This document shows positions 24,415 through 35,967 of a stretch of 64,000 nt of DNA, in pieces. Every line of letters starts with the position of its first letter. Within the stretch, counting starts at the first letter, position 1. The notes beneath the pieces are model-generated. The model was not told where the DNA came from, did no database searches, and was given only the letters and a program-made list of their open reading frames with translations. The position numbers and the translations under genes are program-made. Source of the DNA: Pseudevernia furfuracea. Its lineage: Eukaryota > Ascomycota > Lecanoromycetes > Lecanorales > Parmeliaceae. The stretch spans positions 248,001 through 312,000 of the forward strand of contig JAIUPT010000013.1 in NCBI GenBank assembly GCA_022315425.1, read 5' to 3'.

Positions 24415-24455
24415 GACATGTGTGTACTGTAGTAAGGTACTTTACAGTAAGGTAA
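24415..24455. promoter_or_regulatory. Palindromic AAGGTAC/GTAAGG motif cluster upstream of gut1
   Basis: Two GTAAGGTA phrases, the first of them within GTAAGGTACTTTAC, lie about 260-300 bases upstream of the gut1 ATG. The same AAGGTAC/GTACCTT core recurs near 6110-6172, 6790-6835, 12116 and 12566-12582. Regulatory function is inferred only from recurrence and position. Confidence 0.3.
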
Positions 24456-24850
24456 GCATTTATTTTCTGGTGCCCGCCAAAGCGGAACCCCGCTCGCCCC
24501 GCAAAAACAGCCAGCCCTACCTTGTTCCTCAGCTCTTTAGTAAATCATAATAGGAAGGAGCTCACGTTCTGAAGTCTGTTCTATGCATGCTGACACTCAT
24601 ATTTAAGGCGCCCCCCCCCCCCTTGATCCCTTTGGATACCTCTATCAGGTCCATTGCAATGCCACATGAACAACCGTTCATGCATGCTATGTAAATCAAT
24701 GCACGCTGTATTGCACATACTGACAACACCACCTGCATTGGTGGCTAGTGCATCCTTGCCAACAGAAACACCATACGCTATGCTCTATACAAAAAATTAG
24801 GTGCGTGGAGACGAGAAGACCGAACACCCAACCTTTCATATACCACCCAT

Positions 24851-27800
24851 CTATGCAAAGTAGCTCTTCCACAGCACCCCATCCAGGTCTTCCGCCTGCT
24901 CCTGCGAAAACGCCTGCCACAAGTCTTTAGCAGGTAGTCTGATCAATAGTGGGGCATTTGTAAAAGCTTACCTTCAGATCCATCTGCCACGTATCTTGTC
25001 TGGTCTTCTTGAAATCACTCAAGATGCTTTTCACGCTCTTGCCCACCATTCCAGGATCGTTGTTAGCCTTGTTTGCGAGCGTCGTCAGAACACCCGGGAT
25101 CCACGACGGCGGTGGTGATGTGTAAGGAAACGCTTGCACAAGAGCCCCAAGGCCCAGTACAGATGCATGTCGAGTCAAAACAAGCTTGCTCTGCTCAGGC
25201 GTTGGCGTGCTTGTCCCCGTACTTGGTTCCGACACAGCGTTCTTAGGCTTCCTGGGAAGCGGAGAGTTGAGAAGCATCTTCGAGAATTTCTTGTTGAACA
25301 CTTGCACGACCTTAGAGCGTAGCGCCGCAGGTGAACATCGAATCATGCCTGACAGTGTAGTTGAGGCTCCAAGGCGTACTTCGAGTTGAGTGTCTTCTAG
25401 CATAGTGGCCACGCAATCGAGAAGACGCTGTTGTTGTTCGGGGGAGATCAGGAAGAGACGGCGAAAGTAGATGACCTGCATATTGATAAGAACCCGAAGG
25501 CGCTGATGCCACAGAGGTGATGCTGTTCCAATTCGTATCAGCCCATCAATCAACTCTGCATCTTCTCCGATGCGGTGGGGTATGTTTGGGATGTGCCGGA
25601 AGACGTGGTAGGCAAGACCCTGTAGTTCTTGATCTTCTCGGACGTCCATCATGTAGAGCAATTGCTCCATAAATACATTTGGAAAGAATTGCAGAAGCTG
25701 AGTGCATTCAAAAGATGACAATGTCATATCGAGCCAAAGCAAGACAGTCTTGCCGCCAGACGTATATGAGGAGGGCGTTTGTTGGCCTGGTGTGCGCTCC
25801 TGCCTCCATTTTTCCAGTCGTTCAAAAACCTCGTGGATAGTCTCTACGAACTCCTGGGTAGGCTGGTACGGTCTCACGCCTAATGAAGAGGCCTCTTTCT
25901 GACTCTTGATCAATGTAGGCACATCCTTGTATGACTCATGATAGCGTGTGCGATACAAGATTGACAACGAGTGACCCATGGCTTCACGGACTCCTTTGTA
26001 TGGATGATCAAGATGCAGAAGAAAGTCTTCAATGATTGGCTTGTCCAGTTGAAAATGCCAGCCCAAGTTGTTTACACACGTTTGCAATAATTTGATTTTC
26101 GAGCTTTCCTTAAATGCTGCATTAGACTCCATATCCAACCTGAAGGATGCAAGCGAATCAATGAGGGGCCAAGACCGCCGCGGATCTTTGCCCTGTGTGA
26201 GTACTTGCAGGAACGTGTTCCAGTAAGTGAGATTCTCTGGGGTCAAGCCATCGGAAATCGCCCGTTGAACCATAGGGTAAACGTACTGCCAGATCTCGGT
26301 ACGCATTTCGAGCGGCTTATCGACCGTCGATAGGAGCAACGCCGCCAGTATTTCGGCGGTGGCCCGGTGCTGATGTTTGTCAGATCCATCAGTCCAGATC
26401 CTTCGAATTTCTTCTTTGATCTCGAACAGGTTTGTACTTGTCCGACCACAGTACATGAGGCCAAAAGCGTAACCAAGCAGCATAACATTGGAAACATGGA
26501 ATCGATCGGCTGCAGTATCACGCGGTTCCTGTCTCAAGTATCCGAAGAATGACGAGAACCACGACCGGTCTAATATTTGCCCTATCTGTGTACGAGCAGT
26601 TTCCTCGGCGTCATCATACTCCAAATCGGTCTTAGGATTTGTCTGATATGCAGGCATAGTCTTATTCCAGGTTAACCAGCCTGGATGGTCGTGGTCGACG
26701 TAATATTCCGCGTCCGCTTGAGCGAAGCTTGCAAGATATTCCGACGTCCAACCTGGATCATCCTGGCGGGTAGTGACTTGCACTTTCGCCGGAAGGTGCT
26801 GCTTGTCCAAAAGGTAGTCCTCATAGCTATGATTTGCAGCTGCTCGAGAGTCTATGAGAGTGAAAACAGCGATAATGGCTCCTTGGTAAAGACCTCTGAG
26901 GCCGGGATGCGAGTCAATCGATCCTCGGGTTATAAGGTCGATCATGTTTTTGGATGCAATGCCGTCGAACCTAAGACCTAAGGTTATCACGATAGCAGCG
27001 GTACGACTTGCCTTCTTCCAGTGCGATTTTCTGGCCATATCAACAAGCTCATCTGACAGGGCCGCTTTTTTGCGTTCGATTTGAGAACGTTTTGCAGAAA
27101 GTTTGGCTCTCTTCTTGTCAATGATACCCTTGACATCATCGTTATTTGGCGCGACAGCCCGCACCAATTCCCTGTCGAGAATCACCATTTGCTCCTGAGG
27201 TTTCCCCATATCCATGATCTGAATAGTTGCAACCGCACAGAGTTTTTGTATAGAGGGCTTGTCTGCTGTGCTGGCAGAGATATAAGTCTTGATTAGGGTT
27301 GGGGCGTACCTCCAGTCTCGAATAATTGTTTTGTTCAGGGAGCCGAAGAACAGCGAGTACATAGAGCCTTTGATACGGGCAAAATCATTGTCTCTGACTC
27401 CACTCTCCATAGCGGAAAGAAGTGGAGGTATGACTAAGGATCGAGCTCCAATGATGGCTTTCAAAGCGGCTTCCCCGGCACTTTGCGCATGTCTTCGAAC
27501 GTCCCGGTAAGCAGACACAGACGATTGTGCAAGGTCGATAAAGAGCTGCCTTGATAAATCGGTCTTCGGGCGTGGGTAGGAGTTGTGACGCAATCGCTGT
27601 AAATGATATACGTTGGCTCTTCGAAGGAGCAGAGGCCTTGGGTACTCCTTTCGCAGCCCACTAACTTTATAGGGTTGAGTGTCGGCAGCAAGAAGTCTTT
27701 GCACCCTGTCAAGAACATGGGCGGATCTCTCGATCCCAACGTCAACGAACCACGACCGATAGGCATTGCATAGAGGCTCAAAGCAGGCCACATCATCTTC

Positions 27801-30800
27801 CTGTTTCTCGACAAGGAACTGATGAACTTCATGCAATACTTGCCCTGTTCTCTCCCTGAAAGCGTGAAGCTCTTGATAGAGGTCGTCATCCTCTTCGAGT
27901 ATATAGCCAGAGGCATAGGTGAATGTGGGCTTAGCTTCATCCTCATCAGCGCTCTCAAGATTTGCATCAGAGTCTTCGTCTTGTTTATCTTTGGAAGACT
28001 CGGCCTCAGCCTCGACCATTTCAATGTTTGCACTCGTCTCTGATTCTGATTGGGGAGTGGTTATTTTGAAATCCAGCTTCGCGTCGAAGAGAACAGAGAC
28101 TCCTGACAGTAGCAATCGAAGAAGCACAAGGTTGCGAGACACCTCGTCGGACCATTCCTTCCCTACACCATCTCGCTTGATGCTCGAGGCCCCAGAAGTG
28201 AGAGCTTGTAAATGCTCCAAAGCATTCTCTCCCTGAGCTTTTAGCAAGTCCACTGCAAATTGGATTTCGGCCTGATTAGGCACATGCCATTTGATGTTGA
28301 GGTTCTGAGGATCCGAAGTCGTTCCCCAGTCTGCAGGTCCGATCCCTCTGGCAAGTACTTCTTGCTCATATAGCGAGTAATCTACCGTATAGATTCCAGT
28401 GAGGTTTAGTAACAGATGATGAATGAAGTTCGATATATGGGTGGTTGGGAGGCCTTTGCAATTCTGCTGCATATATGCGGCAATATCAAACAGCTCTTGC
28501 CTATGCTGGAGTACGGCATCGCCAACGTGTACAACAGACATACTGAGCATACTGACACTCCACACAAGTCCTCGGTCCCTGGGCAGGACATCAGTCCCTG
28601 TGTTTCGAGTTGACGCTGCTCCATTCTCATCGATCTCAGTCCGAATTGACTGGATCAGAACTGGCACGAGACGCTTGAGGGCTTTGACCGGATCAACCTT
28701 GACAAGAGAGCTGCAAATGAAGGCCATCGCATCTCGAGCTTGATGAACGACGTGGTTACTTATGAAATCAGCAATCTTGTTCAGCGCAAGGTCGTATAAT
28801 TCAGGCGACAAAGAAGCCAGCAACGGTGTAAAAGCAGCAGGGAGGGTGTTCACAATGTTTTCTTCGGGGGAACCAGACCTAGGCCGCGAAGCGTCCGGGA
28901 GGTTTTCCAGAAGAGTGAATACTTTGCCGAGAAAGGAGCTCAGGAACTCCGCATATCCGGCGGTGGAAGAACAAAGGATAATCTCTTCATCAATATCGCT
29001 TAAACCCTCCTGATAGTCGCATCGAACTTTCACACCTTCTTCTTCCATTCGGGCGACCTCGGCAGTAATCCATTCCATAGCAAGCATGCTGCCACTGATG
29101 TCGTCCCTGCCACGAGTCAAGTCGTGGAGAGGTATACTATAGCATACCGACTGAATGTAGGATAACGTGTATAAGGTCTTGTCTAGGTCGTTGGCGTCTA
29201 TGCCAGGAAGAGCGAGGCCCAACATCGTGGTGACGTGACATCTGAAGCCTTTTGTACGAGCCATGATCCGGGAGAGAACTTGCAACGATCGCAATGAAGA
29301 AGTAGTTCGATGTACTTCGACCAGACCTTGCATAGATGGGTAGATGCGCTGCAGTGCTCCCGGCAGGATCAAACTTGGCTCTAGGTAGGCCAAACTCTGG
29401 AGACTTGACAGAGAGAAGTTCATCGCACCGCCACTCTTTGCGTAGATGCCCATGAAGACAACCTCTCTCAAGCATAAGACGAACCGCTGTTTCAGGGCAT
29501 CGTTCAACTTACGATCTTCTGGCATTTCCATTTCTCCGCTCTTCTCGCGGTTCCACCGCATGACGAAGAAATCGGTGAGATAGTATACGAGCTGGGAGAG
29601 AGGCTTCGTCCATGTGCCTGAATTGGAAGGATGGAAGAACGTTTCGACCGCTTGCATTAGACCTTCAAGATTGGTCATGATCGAGTCGGGTCTATCTAAG
29701 CAGGCTGGCGACAGCGACATTACGATCCACCGGGCGATATGATGCGCAATGGGATGCTTTTTTGGATCTCGTTCGACCATAATGGCAAGTCCAGCAGCTA
29801 TGTCCATCGTTCCACTGTACGGCGATGTTGCTTGCCCGACGGGTATCTCGAGAAGGCGGAGGATAGCAGTGAAGATTGAGGAAGACTGCTCCTGCGTGTA
29901 GATACCGAACTCGGTGAACGGGACATGGGCGGATACCAGTGAATCTCGAGCCAGTCTCGAAAAAAGATCCATAAAAGTGGTATCGAAGACTCTCGACCTG
30001 TTGACTAATGACCATAAATGAAAAAAAGTAGGTAGGTAATGTTCTGGTAGGAGTTCCTTATTGCCTTCAGGTGGAGGCGCCGTTGGGAATAGCAGGTTCA
30101 GAAGACCCGTCACCGTGTAGGCACCTTCTATGAAAGACGTAGTAAAATAAGGCAAAATCTCGGCTAGCATTGCTGGTATCTCCTTTGGATCAAAATAGAG
30201 TTGGGCAAAGGCGCAGAGTTTGGTGAGTGTCTTGTAATTCCGCTTCGCGTGTTGGGCGTGGGCGCCAGACTCTGATGGTATCACAAATACTTTCCACTCC
30301 CGGAACAGAGGCCTCCAATCCAGCGTAAGATCAGTGCCGGGTCGAAGGTAATGCTTTCGCCTGCTCTGATCAGTCTTGAACGTCGAATACTATGCCGTGA
30401 AAATGCTTACTTTGTCAATACCATAAACATGCTAGAGAACCTCTCCGCTGCTGTAGCATCGACGCCAGGTGCCAGAGCGAGCTCGTAGTATAATCTGACC
30501 AGCTTTACTCTCTGATCTTTAGTCGGGTCGAATTTGAGACCCAGCCAATTTCTCAACTCCCTTGTCCAGTGCACAGCGCCCACAGCGAAGTCGCCAGCTT
30601 CGGCCGATATGTAGAGTTGCTTCAGCATTTCGTTGAAATCCTGTTTTCTCTTCACCTCACTCTCTACCTCATAAGGCAGGTACCTGAAGTATGGATATGT
30701 TCTTGGCCGACTTCTCGTAATCTGTTTGCTGTCCTCCACTGCTCCTCGTCCTGCAGGACCAGGACCTGGAGACGTAGCACGAGAGTCGTCGGCTCCATCT

Positions 30801-30853
30801 TTTCCATCAAGTGATGCTATCAGCTCAGCTAATTTTGACGCGTTGTTTTCCAT
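24851..30853 (-). CDS. blm10: Proteasome activator Blm10/PA200
   Basis: Exons 30853-30411, 30360-24972 and 24913-24851 join in phase to about 1964 residues, typical for Blm10 (yeast 2143, human PSME4 1843). Blm10 is a HEAT/ARM-repeat solenoid that caps the 20S proteasome, acting in core-particle maturation and in degradation of peptides and acetylated histones. Support: the R-P-R-T-Y-P-Y-F-R-Y-L-P-Y-E-V start; the N-terminal conserved Y-Y-E-L-A-L-A-P-G; W-R-P-L-F-R-E-W restored across intron 1; and the C-terminal stretch D-F-K-K-T-R-Q-D-T-W continuing through the last intron to E-D-L-D-G-V-L-W-K-S-Y-F-A. The final tripeptide is Y-F-A where this family usually ends Y-Y-A. An in-frame ATG at 30943 would add 30 residues. 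An acidic linker near bases 27,900-28,030 is probably a disordered loop. Confidence 0.96.
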
Positions 30854-31560
30854 GACTTGTGGCAGGTATGGGAGAGGGGGGTGAGATTTGGATAGATGAG
30901 GGATTGCTGGTGGCAAATATGCTTGTATTGGTGCTACAAGCATTAGAAGAGTCAGTACACTACGCAGACGAAGATGGTAAGACCATTATCAGGTGCATGG
31001 GAGGAGTCAGATATAGCATAGCTTACAGCATTGAACTCCCAGTATCCAAATCAGTCCCACTCAATGTAAAAGGTTCCCAGTCCAACCAGGCACTTTGTCG
31101 GGAGCCCTGCAAGATTTTTGACTGTAATTTCCTCGAAGACAGCAGCTCGGCTGCTTGCAGTAGAAGCTCCCGAGTCCCAGGATGTGTTGGAAGATCTGGG
31201 GAAGTGTTATTCTACGTTACTATGATTGGTTGACGGACGATCTTGAAACTTCAAATCGCGTGTCGACGCTTAGCGGCGGTTCTCCGGATTGAGAAATCTG
31301 GAGCATGAGAGACCTCAAAGTATTGAATATCAATATATAACACAGAATTTCGGCTGGCCAGTGAGTGGTATAAGAATCAAATGAGCATTTCCTCGAATAT
31401 TCAGGCTTTTATCTGCGGTGGAGAAGGTGGATGACCAATTCATTTCTGCTAAGGCACCAAGCGCATACGCACCACAGCCTTGTCATTTCTATGCCTAATA
31501 AATCGAATATGACCTATCTACTAGTCTTCGACGGAAGCCAAGAAATCCTTCTGATTTCAC
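30854..31560. other. Intergenic between blm10 and gpi18
   Basis: Upstream region of blm10 and 3' flank of gpi18. No supported gene. An ATG at 30943 in frame with blm10 lies here. Confidence 0.5.
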
Positions 31561-33061
31561 TCATGCAGGCGGCAAAAAGCTTGCGAATAGTCCCCCTTGC
31601 ACTATCGCATAAATGACCATCCACCTTGAGATGACCAAGGCAGTACTCCATTTCCTCCCCATGAAGGAAGTCTTGCGATCCTCCAAGATCAATGATGCCA
31701 ACCACCAATACCAGACAGGATAGCCAGAGGACAGTCGAGTAATAATTTGGACATGGTAGCTCGTCAGCGCCAAAGCAGCGAGGAATATCTGGGGTAATGC
31801 GAAACGACGCGCCATCGCTTGATTGATGCACAAAGGCGGAATGGCCTCGATACTATCTTGCTTTCCCTTGTCGCCGTTGGCTCCAGTACTCGAGCAACCC
31901 TGTAAAGCCCATATACCGGAACGCAACAGTATAAAGAGCATCGGCGTGGCGAGGATGAACAACGGAATGTTGGATATGGTCCAGTAAGTCAGAAAGCCAG
32001 CTCCCCTGGAGATCATCAGTTTGATACGGACTGGACGGAAAAGGCCTACCAGTAATGCCTCTGAACCCATGTATAGATACTCGGAGGCCAATATGAGCAC
32101 CATGGTCTCTTGTCACTGTCTGCACTTCCACGTACACAGTACTCGTCATATGCCAAATACTGAGGCACTATCGCTATGCAAGCCATCAGAAATCCCGATA
32201 TGGAGACAGTTAGAAGGTGTCGAACGTCATATGCGACGTTGGTGAATCGAAGAATCCTAGTACCACAAGCCAGGGCGTCCCAAACCAGTAGCAGACCACT
32301 CAACAGCCCGTTACCGCGGAACGTCGTAGCAATGCCAAACACAACGCCGGAAAGGAGAATCAAAGAATCCCTCTGGTTTTCTGTTTCCTCGCCGTGCTTT
32401 AGCATGGCTTTACCGTAAAAATAATAGCCGGCGAAGTTCAGGAATGAGAACGAACTTTCAGCGTAAGGTGCAGATAGAAACATGCCGGCAGGTGAGATGA
32501 TGTGAAGACTCGCAGCCAAAATACAGATTGACGAGATTCTAGCTGTCCTCGATTTTGGATACACCGTCAACGTAAGTTCATGCAGCATCAGCACAGACAG
32601 GAGGTGAAAGACATGAGCCAGTATGATAGCAGCCAATGCTTCAGGGCCAGGCGGCCACAGATGACTATGGAATCTAAGAGCTTGTAGCATTCAGTATCAT
32701 GCAACGCAAGAAAGTTGGCATCGTGATCACCTCTACTGGTCGCTGCGATGAGATTCGCGAAACCCCAACCGAAGGCCCATTCTTGCTCCCAAAGATATCC
32801 GTGCTTGGCCAGTTGGGTAAAGTAGATAGCGTCCCATCTGACAAGACTTTTCAGTGGTGAAGCTAGCTCCCATCCAGATCCAGGTTTGGCTTGAGCGAGG
32901 TTTAAATCCAGATGCAATAGTACGGTAGAGGTATCATATCCGGGGCCAGGGCTCGTGAGAGCTATGCAAAGCAAGATCAATTTCCAAGCGATGAAGCTTA
33001 GTACCAGAAACCCCTTGGGATGATCCAGGGGTCGCACCCACGCAGTCAAGGTGTACATCAT
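31561..33061 (-). CDS. gpi18: GPI mannosyltransferase 2 (Gpi18/PIG-V)
   Basis: Exons 33061-32731, 32680-32050 and 32005-31561 have lengths and phases that add exactly to 469 codons, about 468 residues. The enzyme adds the second mannose, from dolichol-phosphate mannose, to the GPI anchor precursor on the lumenal side of the ER. It is strongly hydrophobic with roughly eight or more membrane segments. Family motifs are visible: W-D-A-I-Y-F near residue 75 with the catalytic Asp after a hydrophobic N-terminal helix, Q-E-W-A-F-G-W-G, S-P-A-G-M-F-L-S-A-P-Y-A-E-S-S-F, F-R-G-N-G, R-P-W-C and P-S-I-Y-T-W-V-Q. Both introns are short (50 and 44 bases) and restore conserved sequence. It shares a 181-base divergent promoter with the F-box gene at 33243. 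Confidence 0.95.
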
Positions 33062-33242
33062 GCATTTTTCGTTGAAAACATTAAAACCGACGATGCAAAG
33101 AATCGAACAACACCTCTAGCGAGGGACGAGCTAAGTGCGGTAAATGTTCGGGTAAAACCCCCCAATCCCGAGATTTTCGCGCCTTGACGCCTGGTGACGC
33201 TCTGGTCGGACCATCCTTCTCCAGCAGCCTACATTTTCCATC
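33062..33242. promoter_or_regulatory. Short bidirectional promoter region
   Basis: Only 181 bases separate the divergent starts of gpi18 (-) and the F-box/WD40-like gene (+), so both core promoters and 5'UTRs must share this segment or overlap into it. No single named element is recognised. Confidence 0.6.
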
Positions 33243-35210
33243 ATGGCCCCGGAGGTGTATAATGCAAAGGCTACATTGGCCGCACTTCCTCCAGAGCTCC
33301 TTGCCCAAATTGTCGTGCACATCGACACTGCCAGGGCAATATCCCATCTGGGGTCAACTTGCAGAAAGGCGCATACCTTTGTGGAGAACGATGGCTTTCG
33401 GATCTTTGTGCTGACCAGGTTTTCATATATTAAACCTCCTACCAAACCTAGCCCTTCATTTTGGAAGGAAGCGGCACTCGGGATCACAAGCCTTGCAAAG
33501 AACTGGGATCGCAAGGCTTTCATTGCATGGAGTATAAACCCTCAGAAGGAGGTCAGTCAGGACAGGAGCCAGAGATCGCGTGGCCGAAATGCACAAGCTG
33601 GACAGACTATGGGTTTTACACCAGTCATTGATAGTTACGACGCTTGGTATGGGGGTGATTGGACTTCGAGAAAAGAGGTTGTTGCCTGGGGAGCTGGCGC
33701 TGTATTATGCGTGCGGGGCAAGATCATGGGCAAGAACAAGAGACACGAATGGCAAACCTCGGACAATAGGCATTTAAAAGGGATAAACTCACATCAACAG
33801 AGATATGCTTACGCTATCTATAATGAAAAAGGGGCAAGGGAGGGGCTGGACGACATCACGTCGGTCAATCTCCTGTCCCAGCAAAGTCTAAGCGATTCTG
33901 AACAGGTAGTAATAGGCAGGGCCAGCGGTGGTCTTGCTCTGATCAGTCTGTCCACAGAAACATCTCAAGGAAAGGTTCTTTCCTCGTATGAAACCCAGGG
34001 ACGTCCTGTCAGATCAGCAGCTACAAATTTGGAGAACAATTCACTGCTTGCCACCTGCTTGTCTGACTCCACAATCGCTCTTTATCCCGTCGATCCAACA
34101 AGTAGTCAAGTACACTCAATCTCTCAGATATCTGTGAATCCATCCAATCAATCAAGAACATGGTCTTCTTGCTTTTTGGGTCATGATCGGTTGCTTGTGG
34201 GCCTTGGCCCGTCCCAAGAACCCCTCCATGTGTACAATATTGGACAGGGCAAAATTTTGCAACAGAGTGTGCGTACGTTAGAGCTTAACGACTTTAGTAC
34301 ACAAGCGCGATTGGACTTGCGAGACGACAATGGAGCTCGTAGCGCCACTTCGGTATACTCTTTAGCGCCCATTGATACATCATCTTCGGCTGGAAGAGCA
34401 GAAGGGGATATATTTTTGAGTGGAGCCTATGATGGTCTGACTTGGTAAGCATCTTCAACTGTACGTCGTTCTTGAAATCCTCATAAACTTACTCGCGTCT
34501 CTAGTCTTCACGACCTGCGCTCCGCGAATTCAATTACCGCTGTATTTCGCGATCCGGTGGACACGTTCTCACCAATATATTCTTTGCTTCCAATTGGTAC
34601 TGAACGTTTCGTTGCGGGTGGTGCTCGCCATTCAATCATCAAGGTCTTTGACCTCCGCATGCCGGGCGGCAAGTTGTACCATTCAGCTAACCTAGAACCT
34701 TGCTCGGGCGCGTCCATCAATAGACCCAGGAACTTCAAGTCAGGAAACTGGTTGAGCTGCTGCGAGCACCATTACGATTCGACACACAGACGCCGTGGCT
34801 GGAATGTCTTTCTTAGGCCTAAGGATAATACTAGCCGTCGCGTTATAGAATCTCCTGTGTATGCCTTGTCGAGACCATCACAATGTTCATCGACCTTCTT
34901 CGCTGGAGTGGAAAGCACGGTCCTACAATTCGATGTTGTGTCTATCATGGACGAATATCCAGATCCATTGTTCAAATACGGACAGGCTAACACTGGAGAC
35001 AAGCACGACGTCGAGCGCAGATGGGATCCTCAAGGTGAAGTCTTGTGCTTGCCTATGTATGAGCAGGACTCTGGGCCTGTGAACTTGGTAAAGCAACGGA
35101 AGGTAGAGCACACTCAAGGCTCAATTGAAGGATGGGACGAAAGATGGAAATCCGAAGGGCCTCGGCCAGTGGACAACCGTCGGCGTCATCACTCGTGGGG
35201 TCTTGTCTAG
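33243..35210 (+). CDS. F-box protein with WD40-like repeats
   Basis: Exons 33243-34444 and 34505-35210 join within a Cys codon to give about 635 residues. An F-box is visible near residues 10-45: L-A-A-L-P-P-E-L-L-A-Q-I-V-V-H-I-D followed by L-G-S-T-C-R-K-A. The rest shows WD/beta-propeller-like strands: V-V-I-G-R-A-S-G-G-L-A-L-I-S-L, L-L-A-T-C-L-S-D-S-T-I-A-L-Y, I-F-L-S-G-A-Y-D-G and, after the intron, L-H-D-L-R and F-V-A-G-G-A-R-H-S-I-I-K-V-F-D-L-R. Such proteins usually act as substrate receptors of SCF ubiquitin ligases (FBXW4-like layout); this is inferred from the domains, and the substrate is unknown. The intron is 60 bases. Confidence 0.85.
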
Positions 35211-35967
35211 TGTAGGCTCAGACGATACAGAATCAGACCGTTTGCTACGCTGGCGGCAGGTACATACGTATTTGAAGGGTCAACAGGTGAGATGCCATGG
35301 AAAGATAGCATGTTGTCATTCACTGACCCCAAGTTTTTAGCGGCATTAGGATGAGTAGCCACGGCCACTGTCAATTGCTTATACCAAGCTTGCGGCGACT
35401 CTCAGGCAGAACTGCATAGTGATCTTTGGGCGAGCAGTCTTTGAAAGATGGCATCTCGGATCATGTTTACACAAAGGCTGTAGCCGTCAATGGCAAGAGA
35501 CTGTTGAAATTGACATTTCCATCACAGCTGGACTGAAGCTTCTCACATCTGTATGATCAAACGCCGATAAACAACGGCTGCTTTGATCCTTTACTGAGAT
35601 AATGACCCCTCAACGACCTGACTTTTCCGACAAATACTGAATTCATGTCTGTGACAGTCGATTCTTGAAGGGCTGGGATGTCGTCTCTTACTTTGGGTAA
35701 GAGAATATAGAAACGGAGTATGAAAAGCGTCAACAGTGAAGAGTTGGACTGTGATTGTTAGGAGCAAAAACAAAGAACTTCGCCGTTCGATAGCTGATTA
35801 CCCTAGACAACAGCAAACCGTAAAGAGCTACAGGATCTTCCATGTCGAAGCTCTCGGTAGTGGGCGTTCGCAGAATGACATAATCTTGGGTTTGTTGTCT
35901 TTGCGTCAATACTTACTTTCTTCTGACACACAACCACAACTTTGCTACATCTTTTGCAACCAATTCC
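35211..35967. other. Intergenic, no gene seen
   Basis: 3' flank of the F-box/WD40 gene and upstream flank of the DUF6604 locus. Only short, unsupported frames. Confidence 0.5.

Noticed and set aside
33075..33125. tRNA-like GTTCGATTC on the minus strand
   Set aside because: The T-arm stem does not pair and no acceptor, D or anticodon arms can be formed.
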